A stretch of DNA of 64,000 nt from Prevotella sp. tf2-5 (lineage in GTDB: Bacteria; Bacteroidota; Bacteroidia; Bacteroidales; Bacteroidaceae). Position numbers and translations under genes: made by a program. Numbering within the stretch: the first letter of the stretch is position 1; each line of letters begins with the position of its first letter. Shown piece by piece: positions 1 through 7,978 of the stretch. The notes under the pieces are model-generated. The model saw only the letters and a list, made by a program, of their open reading frames with translations, made no database searches and was not told where the DNA came from. The stretch covers positions 124,001 through 188,000 of the forward strand of contig NZ_FOWK01000002.1 in assembly GCF_900115435.1 (NCBI RefSeq), in the 5' to 3' direction.

Positions 1-586
1 GCAGTTCTTCATCGGTCAGAGGTTTATCAGAATCACCTGAAAAGAAACTCCTTACACCTTCCTTGAGAAGTTTGGAGAGGCGGGGTGAGTCGGTGTTCGC
101 AAGCAATGGAATCTGTTTGCCATCGCTCTTACGGAAAGTGAATCCCACCTCGGTAGTAAAGCCGTGTATGCCGCCACCATAGTCGTATGTCTGATAATAA
201 TAGGTGATGTAACGACTGGTCTCAGCCAGCTTAGTGATGTGGTGACTCTTGGAAAAGGCTCCCAGTCGATCCTCAGGGGGCATCTCATCATAAACACTAT
301 GCCAATCTGCTGACAGCGACTCAAACAGTGATGCGCCATAAGACAGAATATCATCGGGGCTGTTGAACGTTCCTCCGAGCAGATAAGCGATATGATGGCG
401 CAGGCTGTCTACCAGGACCTGTTCTCCTTTACAGGGCCAGTGAACCAATATGGAGACTTCTGCAGTGGTGTCGCTCTTCTCGAAAGTGACGATGTCCGTG
501 ACGAGAGGACGCTTTGCCGCAAAAGCATGATGACCGCCTGCGATAAGCAGTGCGGTCATCATCATAGTTATATAAATGTGTTTCAT
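1..586 (-). CDS. DUF3298/RsiV-like secreted protein, C-terminus cut by window edge
   Basis: The reading frame is open from the ATG at 586 to the window start (about 195 codons seen). It begins with a hydrophobic signal peptide ([18 protein letters not shown], then HHAFA before the likely cleavage site). Around residue 140 it has a tyrosine-rich YYYQTYDYGGGIHG stretch followed by a G-x-x-F-T-F-R block, the hallmark of DUF3298 domains (the periplasmic fold shared with RsiV and lysozyme-binding proteins). The ATG overlaps the pgk stop by one base (TAATG), so the gene is probably translated from the pgk transcript. The function of such Bacteroidales proteins is unknown. Family assignment is fairly secure; role is not. 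Confidence 0.75.
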   Translation of the reverse strand, partial: MKHIYITMMMTALLIAGGHHAFAAKRPLVTDIVTFEKSDTTAEVSILVHWPCKGEQVLVDSLRHHIAYLLGGTFNSPDDILSYGASLFESLSADWHSVYDEMPPEDRLGAFSKSHHITKLAETSRYITYYYQTYDYGGGIHGFTTEVGFTFRKSDGKQIPLLANTDSPRLSKLLKEGVRSFFSGDSDKPLTDEEL

Positions 587-1857
587 TACTCACCCTTGAT
601 AGCTGCAACGCCAGGGAGCACCTTACCCTCGATAGCCTCCAGCAGAGCGCCACCACCGGTAGAGATGTAAGAAACCTTGTCGGCAAGACCGAACTTGTTA
701 ACACAAGCTACAGAGTCACCACCACCAATCAGAGAGAACGCGCCCTCGGCAGTAGCCTTGGCGATAGCCTCGCCGATAGCACGAGAGCCAGCAGTGAAGT
801 TGTCACACTCGAAGACACCGGCAGGACCATTCCACAGGATGGTCTTAGCACCCTCGATAGCCTTGCGGAAGTCCTCCTGAGAGGCAGGACCTGCGTCAAC
901 ACCCTCAAAACCAGCGGGAACCTTGTTGGCAGGGCAGGTGATGATCTCAGCACCCTCCTTGACAGTCATCGTGCCAAAGTCGAGACCATTAGTAGCAGTG
1001 CAGTCGCTACCCAGAACGAGTTCTACACCGTTCTTCTTGGCAAGCTCCTCAACACCCAGTGCCACATCCAGCTTGTCGAGCTCTACGATAGAGTCACCGA
1101 TCTCACCATTGTGAGCCTTGGAGAAGGTATATGTCATACCACCACAGAGGATGAGCTTATCAACCTTACCGAGCAGGTTCTCGATGATACCGATCTTAGA
1201 AGAGACCTTAGAACCACCCATGATGGCAACGAAAGGACGCTTGATGTTAGAGAGGACGTTGTCGACAGCGGTAACCTCTTTCTCCATCAGCAGACCCAGC
1301 ATCTTGTTGTTGGCGTCGAAGTAGTCGGCGATAACAGCGGTGGAAGCGTGCTTGCGGTGTGCGGTACCGAAGGCGTCCATCACATAGCAGTCAGCATAAG
1401 AGGCAAGCGTCTTGGCGAACTCTTTCTGAGAAGCCTTCATAGCCTTCTTAGCCTCGTCGTACTTAGGATCTTCCTTGTCAATACCTACGGGTTTGCCTTC
1501 CTCCTCAGGATAGAAGCGGAGGTTCTCCAGCAACAGAGCCTCACCCATCTTCAGAGCCTTAGCGGCATCCTGAGCCTTGGCGCAGTCGGGAGCGAAAGCA
1601 ACGGGTACACCCAGTGCCTTCTCTACAGCCTCACGGATCTGACCCAGTGACTTCTTCATGTCTACCTTTCCTTTGGGCTTGCCCATGTGTGACATGATGA
1701 TAGTAGCACCACCGTCAGCAAGGATTTTCTTCAGGGTAGGAAGGGCACCACGGATACGGGTGTCGTCAGTGATCTTACCATTCTCGTCCAGGGGTACGTT
1801 GAAGTCTACACGTACGATTGCCTTCTTACCGGCAAAGTTGAATTCGTTAATTGTCAT
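586..1857 (-). CDS. pgk: phosphoglycerate kinase
   Basis: Cytosolic glycolytic enzyme interconverting 1,3-bisphosphoglycerate plus ADP and 3-phosphoglycerate plus ATP. The 423-residue product is the normal length for Bacteroidota. It shows the N-terminal substrate-binding [10 protein letters not shown] motif, the SHMGKPKG segment, the hinge [10 protein letters not shown], and the C-terminal nucleotide-binding WNGPAGVFE and GGGDSVACV motifs. An upstream in-frame ATG at 1899 would add 14 residues, but MTINEFNF at 1857 matches the usual N-terminus and lies about 40 nt below a TAACTTTGTG -7 box. The downstream DUF3298 gene overlaps its stop by one base, so the two form one transcription unit. Confidence 0.97.
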   Translation of the reverse strand: MTINEFNFAGKKAIVRVDFNVPLDENGKITDDTRIRGALPTLKKILADGGATIIMSHMGKPKGKVDMKKSLGQIREAVEKALGVPVAFAPDCAKAQDAAKALKMGEALLLENLRFYPEEEGKPVGIDKEDPKYDEAKKAMKASQKEFAKTLASYADCYVMDAFGTAHRKHASTAVIADYFDANNKMLGLLMEKEVTAVDNVLSNIKRPFVAIMGGSKVSSKIGIIENLLGKVDKLILCGGMTYTFSKAHNGEIGDSIVELDKLDVALGVEELAKKNGVELVLGSDCTATNGLDFGTMTVKEGAEIITCPANKVPAGFEGVDAGPASQEDFRKAIEGAKTILWNGPAGVFECDNFTAGSRAIGEAIAKATAEGAFSLIGGGDSVACVNKFGLADKVSYISTGGGALLEAIEGKVLPGVAAIKGE

Positions 1858-1896
1858 AATCGTGTTATTTAAAAATGTAGTATTTCCAAAATCGAC

Positions 1897-1906
1897 CACA
1901 AAGTTA
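1897..1906 (-). promoter_or_regulatory. -7 promoter box for pgk
   Basis: On the minus strand this reads TAACTTTGTG, matching the Bacteroidota -7 consensus TAnnTTTG. It lies about 40 nt upstream of the chosen pgk ATG. Confidence 0.6.
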
Positions 1907-1996
1907 CGAAAATAACTTCATAGTTCATAGCTCATCGTTCATAATTTAAATCTTTTTTACGTACGACAGATGATAATGTAAGACGGAGTTGGCAAA

Positions 1997-4078
1997 TCAG
2001 AATGAAAGACGCCATTTTGCTCCTCCCATGATCCAACATCCAGGCTGTGGCACATTGCCGTAGTCGACATATCGCTTGCTGGTAAGATTGTTGGTCTCAA
2101 TATAGACGGAATAGGTGTCGGTGTTCCAGCTCAACTTCGCGTCAACGACAGAGTAGGGGTGATAGTCGCACACCTCTCCATTGACGGTCGTATAGGATCC
2201 CATACGGTCTTGGAAGCGATACTTCACAAGGAGGTCGAGATGCTTGACCACATGGACCAACAATGACGCCGTCAACTTATGCCGCAGGTACTCCAGGGAA
2301 TATTGCGACTGCAGGTAGTCTTCCACATCCTTGTCTTGATGCAGGTAGCAGTAGGCGAGGTTCAGCGTGTAGCGGTTAGCGGTTAGCGTTGCCTTTGTCT
2401 CGAAACCGATGGTGTTCACTTTGGTGTGGTTGACGCTCTGCCAGACAGGGTCCGCCTCACGGGTGTCCATCACCCAGTCGATCATGTTACGGGCATGATG
2501 ATGGAAGACACTTGCAGACATGTTGAAGATGTCCGACTGGAATCTCACACCTCCCTCTAACGCATGTAACTCCTCGGGTTTCAGATACTTGTCTGCTTGA
2601 TGACCGCCTACGCTGTAAAAGAGCTCTGTGAAGGATGGCATACGAAGGGAGGAGTTGTAGGAGGCATAGATCTTCCAGTGGGTGCCGATGCGATAGCTGG
2701 CGTCAATACCGGGATATACCTTCAACGGCATCTGGTTCCATGTGTTCTTCACAGCGACAAAGCCAGCAGAGAGGGTGAGACGTTTTAGGATTACGTTATG
2801 CTCCAGATGGAATGAGAGATTCGAGCGGTTCAGTCCTACCTTGTAATGACTGAAAGGGTCGGAGAGGGGCTCACCGAGATTCGTGCTCACGATATCCTCA
2901 TTGCGGAACTCAGCTCCCAAGGCTGTACGTCCCAACAACCAGTCGAAATAGCTGTTCAGGTTGATGCCGAAGACATCCGTGCGGTGGTAGTTGAAGGGTA
3001 TTCTCTCCTCAGTGCCGCGTGTCAACTCGAAACGGTCGTAACTACGGTTCCAATAGATGGCGGGATGGATGTGAAACTCAGCAGTCTTGCCTCTTACCTC
3101 ATACCTCATACCTCTGATATCTCCCTGTAGTGCGGTGTTGAGCTTGGTGGTCTTCTCATACTGCTCATCGAACTTCGCACTGTAGAAAGTGTTGGAGCCG
3201 AAACCCTTGGTCGACAGACCCGCATGCCAGTTCAGTCGAAGCCCCTCCTGTTGATATTGTCCTTGGTAGAACACCTTGCCACCACTGTAGTCGCTATTCA
3301 GACTACCAGCCTTCGAACGGCTGTAGCCGTCACTGCGGGTGTAGGAAGCAGAAAACTGAGAGTTGAGAGGTGACAGCTGTGGCTTGAGACTCACTCGTCC
3401 TCCTGCTGACAGGTAACCAAAGGAGCCTCCCTCCACTCTTACTTCAGCCATCTTACTTCTGGCATCTCTCGTCACGATATTGATCGCCCCCATCAGAGAG
3501 GAAGTGCCATAGACACGTCCGGCAGGTCCCTCTAACACCTCGATACGCTCGATGTCCGAGAGGTCGCATGGGAAGTCGAAGGCGTTATGACCCGTCTGGG
3601 GGTCACAGATATTGATACCGTTGAGCAGGATGGTGATCTGCTCACTAGTACCGCCTCGTATGCTGATATCCGTCTGTGCACCAATCGGTCCTCGTTGACG
3701 GACATCCACGCCTGCGGCGTATTTCAAAAGGTCGTTAATACTTTGTACTGGCGCCGCTTGAATATCCTCACGACTCAGTACAGTGACCATTCTCACGGCT
3801 TGCCCTAATGCAAGCGGGGCGCGTGACCCTGTGACCTCTACATCCTCAAGGGTCGCTTCTTTGTCCGGGGTGTCATCGGTGGTGGCACTGGTGGTCGTCG
3901 ACCCGTCGGCAACAACTCCCTTGTGGTCGATGGCGGCACTGGCGGTAGTCAGTGTCGCAACGCTCAGTACACCAATGGTCACCACATGTCCCAAACAGGC
4001 AAAGAGGGCATATCCTTTCCTTGCAAAACGGTGGAAGCGGAATACCTTGCGCTGGTTGAAAGTTGGTTTGTACATCAT
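1997..4078 (-). CDS. TonB-dependent outer-membrane receptor, BtuB-like
   Basis: Predicted 693-residue outer-membrane receptor. A long N-terminal leader with one hydrophobic stretch (about residues 20-50) precedes a TonB-box-like VEVTGSRAP and a plug domain with ISIRGG, ITILLNGINICDP and IERIEVLEGPAGRVYGT; the rest is beta-barrel ending in an aromatic residue (WRLSF). Unlike SusC proteins it has no N-terminal carboxypeptidase-regulatory-like domain and is much shorter, which fits the BtuB/CirA type that imports cobamides, haem or siderophores. There is no adjacent ABC transporter and no recognisable cobalamin riboswitch in the 85-bp upstream gap, so the substrate cannot be named. It diverges from queC. 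Confidence 0.85.
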   Translation of the reverse strand: MMYKPTFNQRKVFRFHRFARKGYALFACLGHVVTIGVLSVATLTTASAAIDHKGVVADGSTTTSATTDDTPDKEATLEDVEVTGSRAPLALGQAVRMVTVLSREDIQAAPVQSINDLLKYAAGVDVRQRGPIGAQTDISIRGGTSEQITILLNGINICDPQTGHNAFDFPCDLSDIERIEVLEGPAGRVYGTSSLMGAINIVTRDARSKMAEVRVEGGSFGYLSAGGRVSLKPQLSPLNSQFSASYTRSDGYSRSKAGSLNSDYSGGKVFYQGQYQQEGLRLNWHAGLSTKGFGSNTFYSAKFDEQYEKTTKLNTALQGDIRGMRYEVRGKTAEFHIHPAIYWNRSYDRFELTRGTEERIPFNYHRTDVFGINLNSYFDWLLGRTALGAEFRNEDIVSTNLGEPLSDPFSHYKVGLNRSNLSFHLEHNVILKRLTLSAGFVAVKNTWNQMPLKVYPGIDASYRIGTHWKIYASYNSSLRMPSFTELFYSVGGHQADKYLKPEELHALEGGVRFQSDIFNMSASVFHHHARNMIDWVMDTREADPVWQSVNHTKVNTIGFETKATLTANRYTLNLAYCYLHQDKDVEDYLQSQYSLEYLRHKLTASLLVHVVKHLDLLVKYRFQDRMGSYTTVNGEVCDYHPYSVVDAKLSWNTDTYSVYIETNNLTSKRYVDYGNVPQPGCWIMGGAKWRLSF

Positions 4079-4096
4079 GTTTTGATAAAAAAGTCG

Positions 4097-4106
4097 TGCA
4101 AAGGTA
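4097..4106 (-). promoter_or_regulatory. -7 promoter box for the TonB receptor
   Basis: Minus-strand TACCTTTGCA, 18 nt above the receptor ATG. It is the mirror of an identical 10-mer on the plus strand at 4151 serving queC. Confidence 0.7.
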
Positions 4107-4150
4107 GTAAATAATTTCTAATTACTCATTCCTGATATCGTTTTTTTTCT

Positions 4151-4160
4151 TACCTTTGCA
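4151..4160 (+). promoter_or_regulatory. -7 promoter box for queC
   Basis: Plus-strand TACCTTTGCA ending only 3 nt before the queC ATG. Transcription from such a box should begin roughly at the ATG, so the queC mRNA may be nearly leaderless. Confidence 0.7.
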
Positions 4161-4163
4161 ATC

Positions 4164-4820
4164 ATGGAAAAGGATACAGTACTGATTTTAAGTGGTGGCA
4201 TGGATTCTGTCACCTTATTATATGACGAGCAGGAGCGTATAGCCCTTGCCGTCTCGTTCGATTACGGGTCGAAGCATAATGCCAGGGAGATCCCGTTTGC
4301 CAAGATGCATTGTGAGCGACTGGGTATCAGGCATATTGTGATACCCCTCGACTTCATGACGAGGTATTTCAAGAGTTCGTTGCTGGAGGGTGGGGAGGAG
4401 ATTCCCGAAGGTCATTATGCGGATGAGAATATGAAATCGACCGTCGTGCCCTTCCGTAATGGTATCATGCTCTCCATTGTCGTCGGTATCGCTGAGTCGA
4501 ATGGTCTGAAATATGTGATGATGGCTAATCATGGGGGCGACCATACCATCTATCCGGATTGCACACCTGAGTTTGTTGAGGCTTTCGACAAGGCGGCGGC
4601 AGCGGGAACCTTTGTCAAGGTAGGACTGCGCTCTCCCTATACGAATATCACCAAAGGGGATATTGCCCGTCGCGGCAAGGCTCTGGGTATCGACTATGCC
4701 GAGACATGGTCGTGTTACAAAGGGGGTGACAAGCACTGTGGTAAGTGTGGTACTTGCGTGGAACGGAAGGAGGCTCTTGCCGAGGCTGGTATTGACGACC
4801 AGACAGAGTATGAGGACTGA
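4164..4820 (+). CDS. queC: 7-cyano-7-deazaguanine synthase QueC
   Basis: Makes preQ0 from 7-carboxy-7-deazaguanine, ammonia and ATP in the queuosine pathway; cytosolic. The 218-residue protein carries the N-type ATP-pyrophosphatase P-loop LILSGGMDSVT (about residues 7-17), the VPFRNG motif, and a C-terminal zinc site in the segment WSCYKGGDKHCGKCGTC. Length is normal for the family. queE, queF and queD are not next to it. The nearest in-frame ATG sits almost on the expected transcription start (see the -7 box at 4151), which suggests leaderless translation. It converges with radA, 32 nt away. Confidence 0.95.
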   Translation: MEKDTVLILSGGMDSVTLLYDEQERIALAVSFDYGSKHNAREIPFAKMHCERLGIRHIVIPLDFMTRYFKSSLLEGGEEIPEGHYADENMKSTVVPFRNGIMLSIVVGIAESNGLKYVMMANHGGDHTIYPDCTPEFVEAFDKAAAAGTFVKVGLRSPYTNITKGDIARRGKALGIDYAETWSCYKGGDKHCGKCGTCVERKEALAEAGIDDQTEYED

Positions 4821-4852
4821 GGGCTGATGTGTGAGGGCTGATGGCTGAGGGA

Positions 4853-6256
4853 TTAGCCGAACAACGCACGCAACGCTTCCTCTACCTTACGGACAGGGAC
4901 TAACTCTATCTTGAACTTCTTACGGTTGAGACCTGAGAGGTTGTATTTGGGGATGATGATATGGGAGAATCCTAATTTCTCTGCTTCGGCAATGCGTTGC
5001 TCGATGCGGGCGACAGGACGTACCTCACCACTGAGTCCTACCTCACCAGCCATACACCAGCCACTCTCTATCGGGGTGTCGACATTGCTCGACAAGACGG
5101 CGGCGATGACACTGAGGTCCATTGCCATATCGGTGACCCTAAGACCTCCCGCGATATTCAGGAAGACATCCTTTTGCATGAGTTTGAAACCCACTCGTTT
5201 CTCCAAAACGGCAAGGAGCATGTTCAACCGACGCTGGTCGAAACCTGTGGCACTGCGCTGTGGGGTACCGTAGGCGGCAGTGCTGACGAGCGCCTGTGTC
5301 TCTACCAGGAAGGGACGGATACCCTCGATGGCACTGCTGATAGCCACACCACTGAGTCCCTCATGGTCTTCTGTCAATAGTAACTCGGAGGGGTTGCTGA
5401 CCTGTCGGAGCCCTGTCTGCTGCATCTCGTAAATACCTAACTCAGAGGTACTTCCAAAACGGTTCTTGATACTTCGCAGAATGCGATACATATAATGCTG
5501 GTCACCCTCAAACTGGATGACGGTATCCACGATATGCTCCAAAATTTTCGGACCTGCTAAGGTACCCTCTTTGGTGATATGTCCTATCAGGATCACAGGA
5601 ACACCACTGGTCTTGGCAAAGCGGAGCAGTGCCGAGGCACACTCACGGACTTGTGCGATACTGCCTGCCGACGACTCGACATCTTCTGTGGAGATGGTCT
5701 GGATGGAGTCGATGACCACCAGTTCCGGCTGTACCTCCTTGATATGGTCGAAGATCGCCTCGAGGGAGTTCTCACAGAGGATGAGGAAACCTTCTGACCC
5801 CTCCAGCCTCCCCTGTTGAGGGGAGGTAAGGCGTTCGGCACGCATCTTGAGCTGGTGCGCTGATTCCTCACCACTGACATACAGCACTTTCTTCTCCGGC
5901 AGGTTCAGCATGGTCTGGAGGGAGAGGGTAGACTTTCCGATACCGGGCTCGCCACCAAGCAGGACGATGGAACCGGGGACGAGACCGCCACCCAGCACAC
6001 GGTTCAATTCCTCGTCATGCATATCGATACATGGGTCATCGTGAGCAGAGATGTCGCGCAGTCGTAACACCTTGTTCTCTCGCAGTTGTCTGCCAGCCGA
6101 TGCCGCCGCCGATGTTGCCGTCACCTGTTTACGGGTGTCAGCCACCTTGATTTCCTTGAACGTGTTCCACTGTCCGCACGACGGACACTTACCAATCCAT
6201 TTCGCTGATTCCTGTCCGCAGTTCTCGCAGACATACATTGTCTTGTCTTTTGCCAT
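4853..6256 (-). CDS. radA: DNA repair protein RadA
   Basis: Branch-migration ATPase related to RecA and Lon, involved in recombinational repair; cytosolic. The protein has an N-terminal zinc finger (YVCENCGQ, then KCPSCGQW), a Walker A GGEPGIGKST near residue 100, a Walker B LVVIDSIQT, the RadA-specific KNRFG motif, and a C-terminal Lon-protease-like domain ending in VRKVEEALRALF. A longer frame opens 13 codons upstream, but the zinc-finger proteins usually begin MAKDKT; that ATG at 6256 gives 467 residues and lies 6 nt below a -7-like box. Confidence 0.95.
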   Translation of the reverse strand: MAKDKTMYVCENCGQESAKWIGKCPSCGQWNTFKEIKVADTRKQVTATSAAASAGRQLRENKVLRLRDISAHDDPCIDMHDEELNRVLGGGLVPGSIVLLGGEPGIGKSTLSLQTMLNLPEKKVLYVSGEESAHQLKMRAERLTSPQQGRLEGSEGFLILCENSLEAIFDHIKEVQPELVVIDSIQTISTEDVESSAGSIAQVRECASALLRFAKTSGVPVILIGHITKEGTLAGPKILEHIVDTVIQFEGDQHYMYRILRSIKNRFGSTSELGIYEMQQTGLRQVSNPSELLLTEDHEGLSGVAISSAIEGIRPFLVETQALVSTAAYGTPQRSATGFDQRRLNMLLAVLEKRVGFKLMQKDVFLNIAGGLRVTDMAMDLSVIAAVLSSNVDTPIESGWCMAGEVGLSGEVRPVARIEQRIAEAEKLGFSHIIIPKYNLSGLNRKKFKIELVPVRKVEEALRALFG

Positions 6257-6262
6257 ATCGAC

Positions 6263-6272
6263 TGCGAAGATA
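6263..6272 (-). promoter_or_regulatory. probable -7 box for radA
   Basis: Minus-strand TATCTTCGCA, one mismatch from TAnnTTTGca, 6 nt above the chosen start. A second candidate for near-leaderless transcription. Confidence 0.4.
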
Positions 6273-6445
6273 CAAAAAATAACCGAATATGCCAAACTTT
6301 TTACTTTTTCTCTATTTCTCGAAAAACTACTCCCATGTCCTCCGCCCTTTATTTATCGGGGTTTGAGCCCCATGAACGGGAGAAGGGGAGTAGTTTTTTC
6401 GATTTTCTTAAAAATTCAATGAAATCGGTTACCGACTGAAGAGCA

Positions 6446-6533
6446 CTTTCGACCCTCGAAGCCCCTACCTTCGACCCGAGGAAGCGGCACCTTCACAGGC
6501 AGGAGGTGCCGCCTTCGTAAAACATCCCTGTTA
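6446..6533. repeat. 22-bp-pitch repeat array, CCTTCGA type (locus 1, part 1)
   Basis: Four consecutive 22-bp steps begin at 6446, 6468, 6490 and 6512, each starting C(C/T)TTC. The sequence within a step drifts, but palindromic pairing persists: GCGGCACCT at 6484-6492 pairs perfectly with AGGTGCCGC at 6504-6512 across an 11-nt loop, and CTTC/GAAG flanks the centre of the second unit. No ORF of interest overlaps. The region 6257-7120 holds no gene; it holds this array, two further arrays, an inverted-repeat module and one promoter-like site. Confidence 0.75.
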
Positions 6534-6561
6534 GTTGCTTTTTATTCCGATGCCTCCTATC

Positions 6562-6627
6562 TCAGTAAATTCACTGAATTTGGTGAGTAAATTCACTGAA
6601 TTTACTGAGTAAACACACTGAATTTAC
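6562..6627. repeat. 22-bp-pitch palindromic array, AGTAAATTCA type (locus 1, part 2)
   Basis: Three tandem 22-bp units start at 6562, 6584 and 6606. The middle unit carries the 10-bp arms AGTAAATTCA and TGAATTTACT separated by a single C, a perfect dyad centred on 6596. The first unit has the same arms over 9 bp, and the third keeps the right arm with a changed left arm (GTAAACACA). Confidence 0.85.
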
Positions 6628-6662
6628 TTTCATAGAAGATACTTCTGTCGGTCTTAATGCCT

Positions 6663-6838
6663 TGTGTATGGGTAGAAGGTTACTAGTGATGGGGTGTTAG
6701 TGCCTACCTTCGAGGGTGTTAGGTACCGCCTTCGAGGGAGAAAGGTTCCGCCTTTCAATCGTTTGCCTATAGCCAAACGACCGTGCGGCTCCAGCCAAAC
6801 AACTGAACGGCTATAGCCGAAAGCAAACCGCTCAAAAA
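6663..6838. repeat. 22-bp-pitch palindromic array, CCTTCGAGGG and AGCC/GGCT types (locus 1, part 3)
   Basis: Eight consecutive 22-bp steps start at 6663, 6685, 6707, 6729, 6751, 6773, 6795 and 6817. Neighbouring units are alike and distant ones are not: the first four share GGG-(t/a)g-..-AGGT, units at 6707 and 6729 begin CCTTCGAGGG, and units at 6773 and 6795 begin CCAAAC. Dyads repeat at the same pitch (GGCTCCAGCC, GGCTATAGCC; TACCT/AGGTA). The constant pitch with changing sequence is directly visible. Confidence 0.8.
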
Positions 6839-6903
6839 ACAATCGCTGTATTATGTGTCACTACACTCGTTTTTTACACCATTTTTGCATCAAAACCGCC
6901 TTT

Positions 6904-6984
6904 CCTTGTCACCGTTGCCGCTATGTTGTTACCGACAATCCACTGATAATCAAATAGTTTTGCAAGGCGGCAACGGTGACAAGG
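6904..6984 (-). repeat. 81-bp inverted-repeat module, copy 1
   Basis: Perfect 18-bp inverted arms lie at 6904-6921 and 6967-6984 (outer end CCTTGTCACC, inner end GTTGCCGC) around a 45-nt centre. Read on the minus strand, 40 nt of the left arm and centre (plus-strand 6943-6982) match 31814-31853 at 35 of 40 positions, so this is a dispersed repeat. No coding potential was seen. It lies 65 bp from the end of the 22-bp arrays. Confidence 0.8.
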
Positions 6985-7045
6985 GTTTTAAAATTACGTG
7001 TAGGGAATGGTGGGTATTAAAAGCTCCACATTCCTGTCCAATCAT

Positions 7046-7076
7046 TTTGTCTTTTGAAAGAAATGTTGTACCTTTG
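7046..7076 (+). promoter_or_regulatory. orphan promoter, plus strand
   Basis: TTTG at 7046-7049, a 19-nt spacer, then TACCTTTG at 7069-7076 gives a full -33/-7 match, yet no plus-strand gene follows. It points into the 3' end of the minus-strand ORF6N gene. Just downstream, GGATCACTGAGA near 7081 can pair with TTTCACTGATCC near 7119-7130 with two mismatches. It may drive an antisense or small RNA. Confidence 0.45.
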
Positions 7077-7120
7077 TGGTGGATCACTGAGAACCGACCC
7101 CGTTTTTCCACGCACGACTT

Positions 7121-7795
7121 TCACTGATCCTGCATAAATCCGATGCGTCTCCGTGGTTTCGGTTCCTTGGGCTGCAACTCCGCCAGTGCCTCGCTGATGG
7201 CATCCAGCTGAGCCCTCGTCGACTCATTGATGTCGTTCTGGTCATGAAGAATATCTTCTATGTCGAGTTTCAACTCTTCAAAGTCCTTGCGTAACTGTGC
7301 CACATCGGCAGCATAATCGGGGAATTGTAACGATGTCGCTATTTTACGGAACTCAGTGAAAGTACGCATAATGCCAATATTTATCTGTATGGCAAGAGAA
7401 GAACGTAGTACACTACTTAACATTGCAACGCCATTTTCAGTGAATGCATAGGGTAGTTTTCTGCTGCCCCCCCAGCCTTTATCATGTTTTGTTTCTCTTT
7501 TGTCAAGAAATCTTGAAATCACAATTTGTGATATCAAGTTGCTACCTTTTGATATGTTCTCGGTGTTTTCGGATACTTTTTCTGATCTCAAGATTTGATT
7601 TGTCAATATTTCCAACTCACCTTTGGTTAGTTGAAACATGAAATCTTCAGGGAAACGCTCGATGTTACGTTTCACAGCTTGATTCAATGCTCTTGTTTCC
7701 ACTCCATACAACTCTGCCAAATCGAAGTCCAGCATCACACGCTGCCCCCGAATCTCATAGATCTTATTCCGTATTGACTCTACATTGTGTTCCAT
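7121..7795 (-). CDS. ORF6N-domain protein
   Basis: The 224-residue protein opens with an ORF6N domain: IYEIRGQRVMLDFDLAELYGVETRALNQAVKRN followed by RFPEDFMFQLT (about residues 10-60), and a second conserved block LPYAFTENGVAMLSSVLRS near residues 110-130. The C-terminus is charged and helical. ORF6N domains occur in phage antirepressors and in many chromosomal Bacteroidales genes; they are thought to bind DNA. There are no phage genes nearby, so this is a lone chromosomal copy. A dyad overlaps its promoter, which hints at autoregulation. It ends MQDQ with a basic PKPRRR stretch just before. Confidence 0.85.
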   Translation of the reverse strand: MEHNVESIRNKIYEIRGQRVMLDFDLAELYGVETRALNQAVKRNIERFPEDFMFQLTKGELEILTNQILRSEKVSENTENISKGSNLISQIVISRFLDKRETKHDKGWGGSRKLPYAFTENGVAMLSSVLRSSLAIQINIGIMRTFTEFRKIATSLQFPDYAADVAQLRKDFEELKLDIEDILHDQNDINESTRAQLDAISEALAELQPKEPKPRRRIGFMQDQ

Positions 7796-7801
7796 AACGC
7801 C

Positions 7802-7811
7802 TGCAAAGTTA
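7802..7811 (-). promoter_or_regulatory. -7 promoter box for the ORF6N gene
   Basis: Minus-strand TAACTTTGCA, 7 nt above the ATG at 7795; again a very short leader. Confidence 0.65.
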
Positions 7812-7823
7812 CGAAACAGGATG

Positions 7824-7847
7824 GAGACAGATTTTCAAATTTGTCTC
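7824..7847. promoter_or_regulatory. dyad over the ORF6N promoter, possible operator
   Basis: GAGACAGATTT and its near-complement AAATTTGTCTC form a 24-bp imperfect dyad positioned where the -33 element should lie. A further ATTTGTCTCA copy begins 21 bp after the one inside the dyad. An autoregulator site is an inference. Confidence 0.4.
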
Positions 7848-7928
7848 AATTCCTTTCATATTTGTCTCATCCCTATGGAATTTTAGTTAAGAAAACCAAA
7901 AATCCGCACAACATGCCAAATGAAGCCT

Positions 7929-7957
7929 CTACCTTCGACTCTATGGAGGCGGCACCT
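7929..7957. repeat. solitary CCTTCGA-type unit
   Basis: CTACCTTCGAC followed after a short gap by GCGGCACCT matches the second unit of the array at 6468-6492 apart from a few changes and one extra base. It sits between the ORF6N and protease genes and looks like an isolated relic or seed of the periodic arrays. Confidence 0.45.
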
Positions 7958-7978
7958 GTTTTGGGTGTAAATTCTTGA

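Noticed and set aside
52-354. 100-codon minus-strand frame at the window start
   Set aside because: Out of frame with the DUF3298-like gene that starts at 586 and runs through the same bases.
1111-1650. 179-codon plus-strand frame inside pgk
   Set aside because: Antisense shadow of the pgk reading frame with no family motif.
4079-4163. Cobalamin riboswitch upstream of the BtuB-like receptor
   Set aside because: The gap is 85 bp, holds two promoters, and shows no B12-box-like sequence.
6446-6838. Possible CRISPR array
   Set aside because: Steps are only 22 bp with no constant repeat and no unique spacers, and no cas gene is present.
7121-7795. Prophage remnant around the ORF6N gene
   Set aside because: No integrase, structural or lysis gene nearby; ORF6N proteins occur alone in many Bacteroidales genomes.
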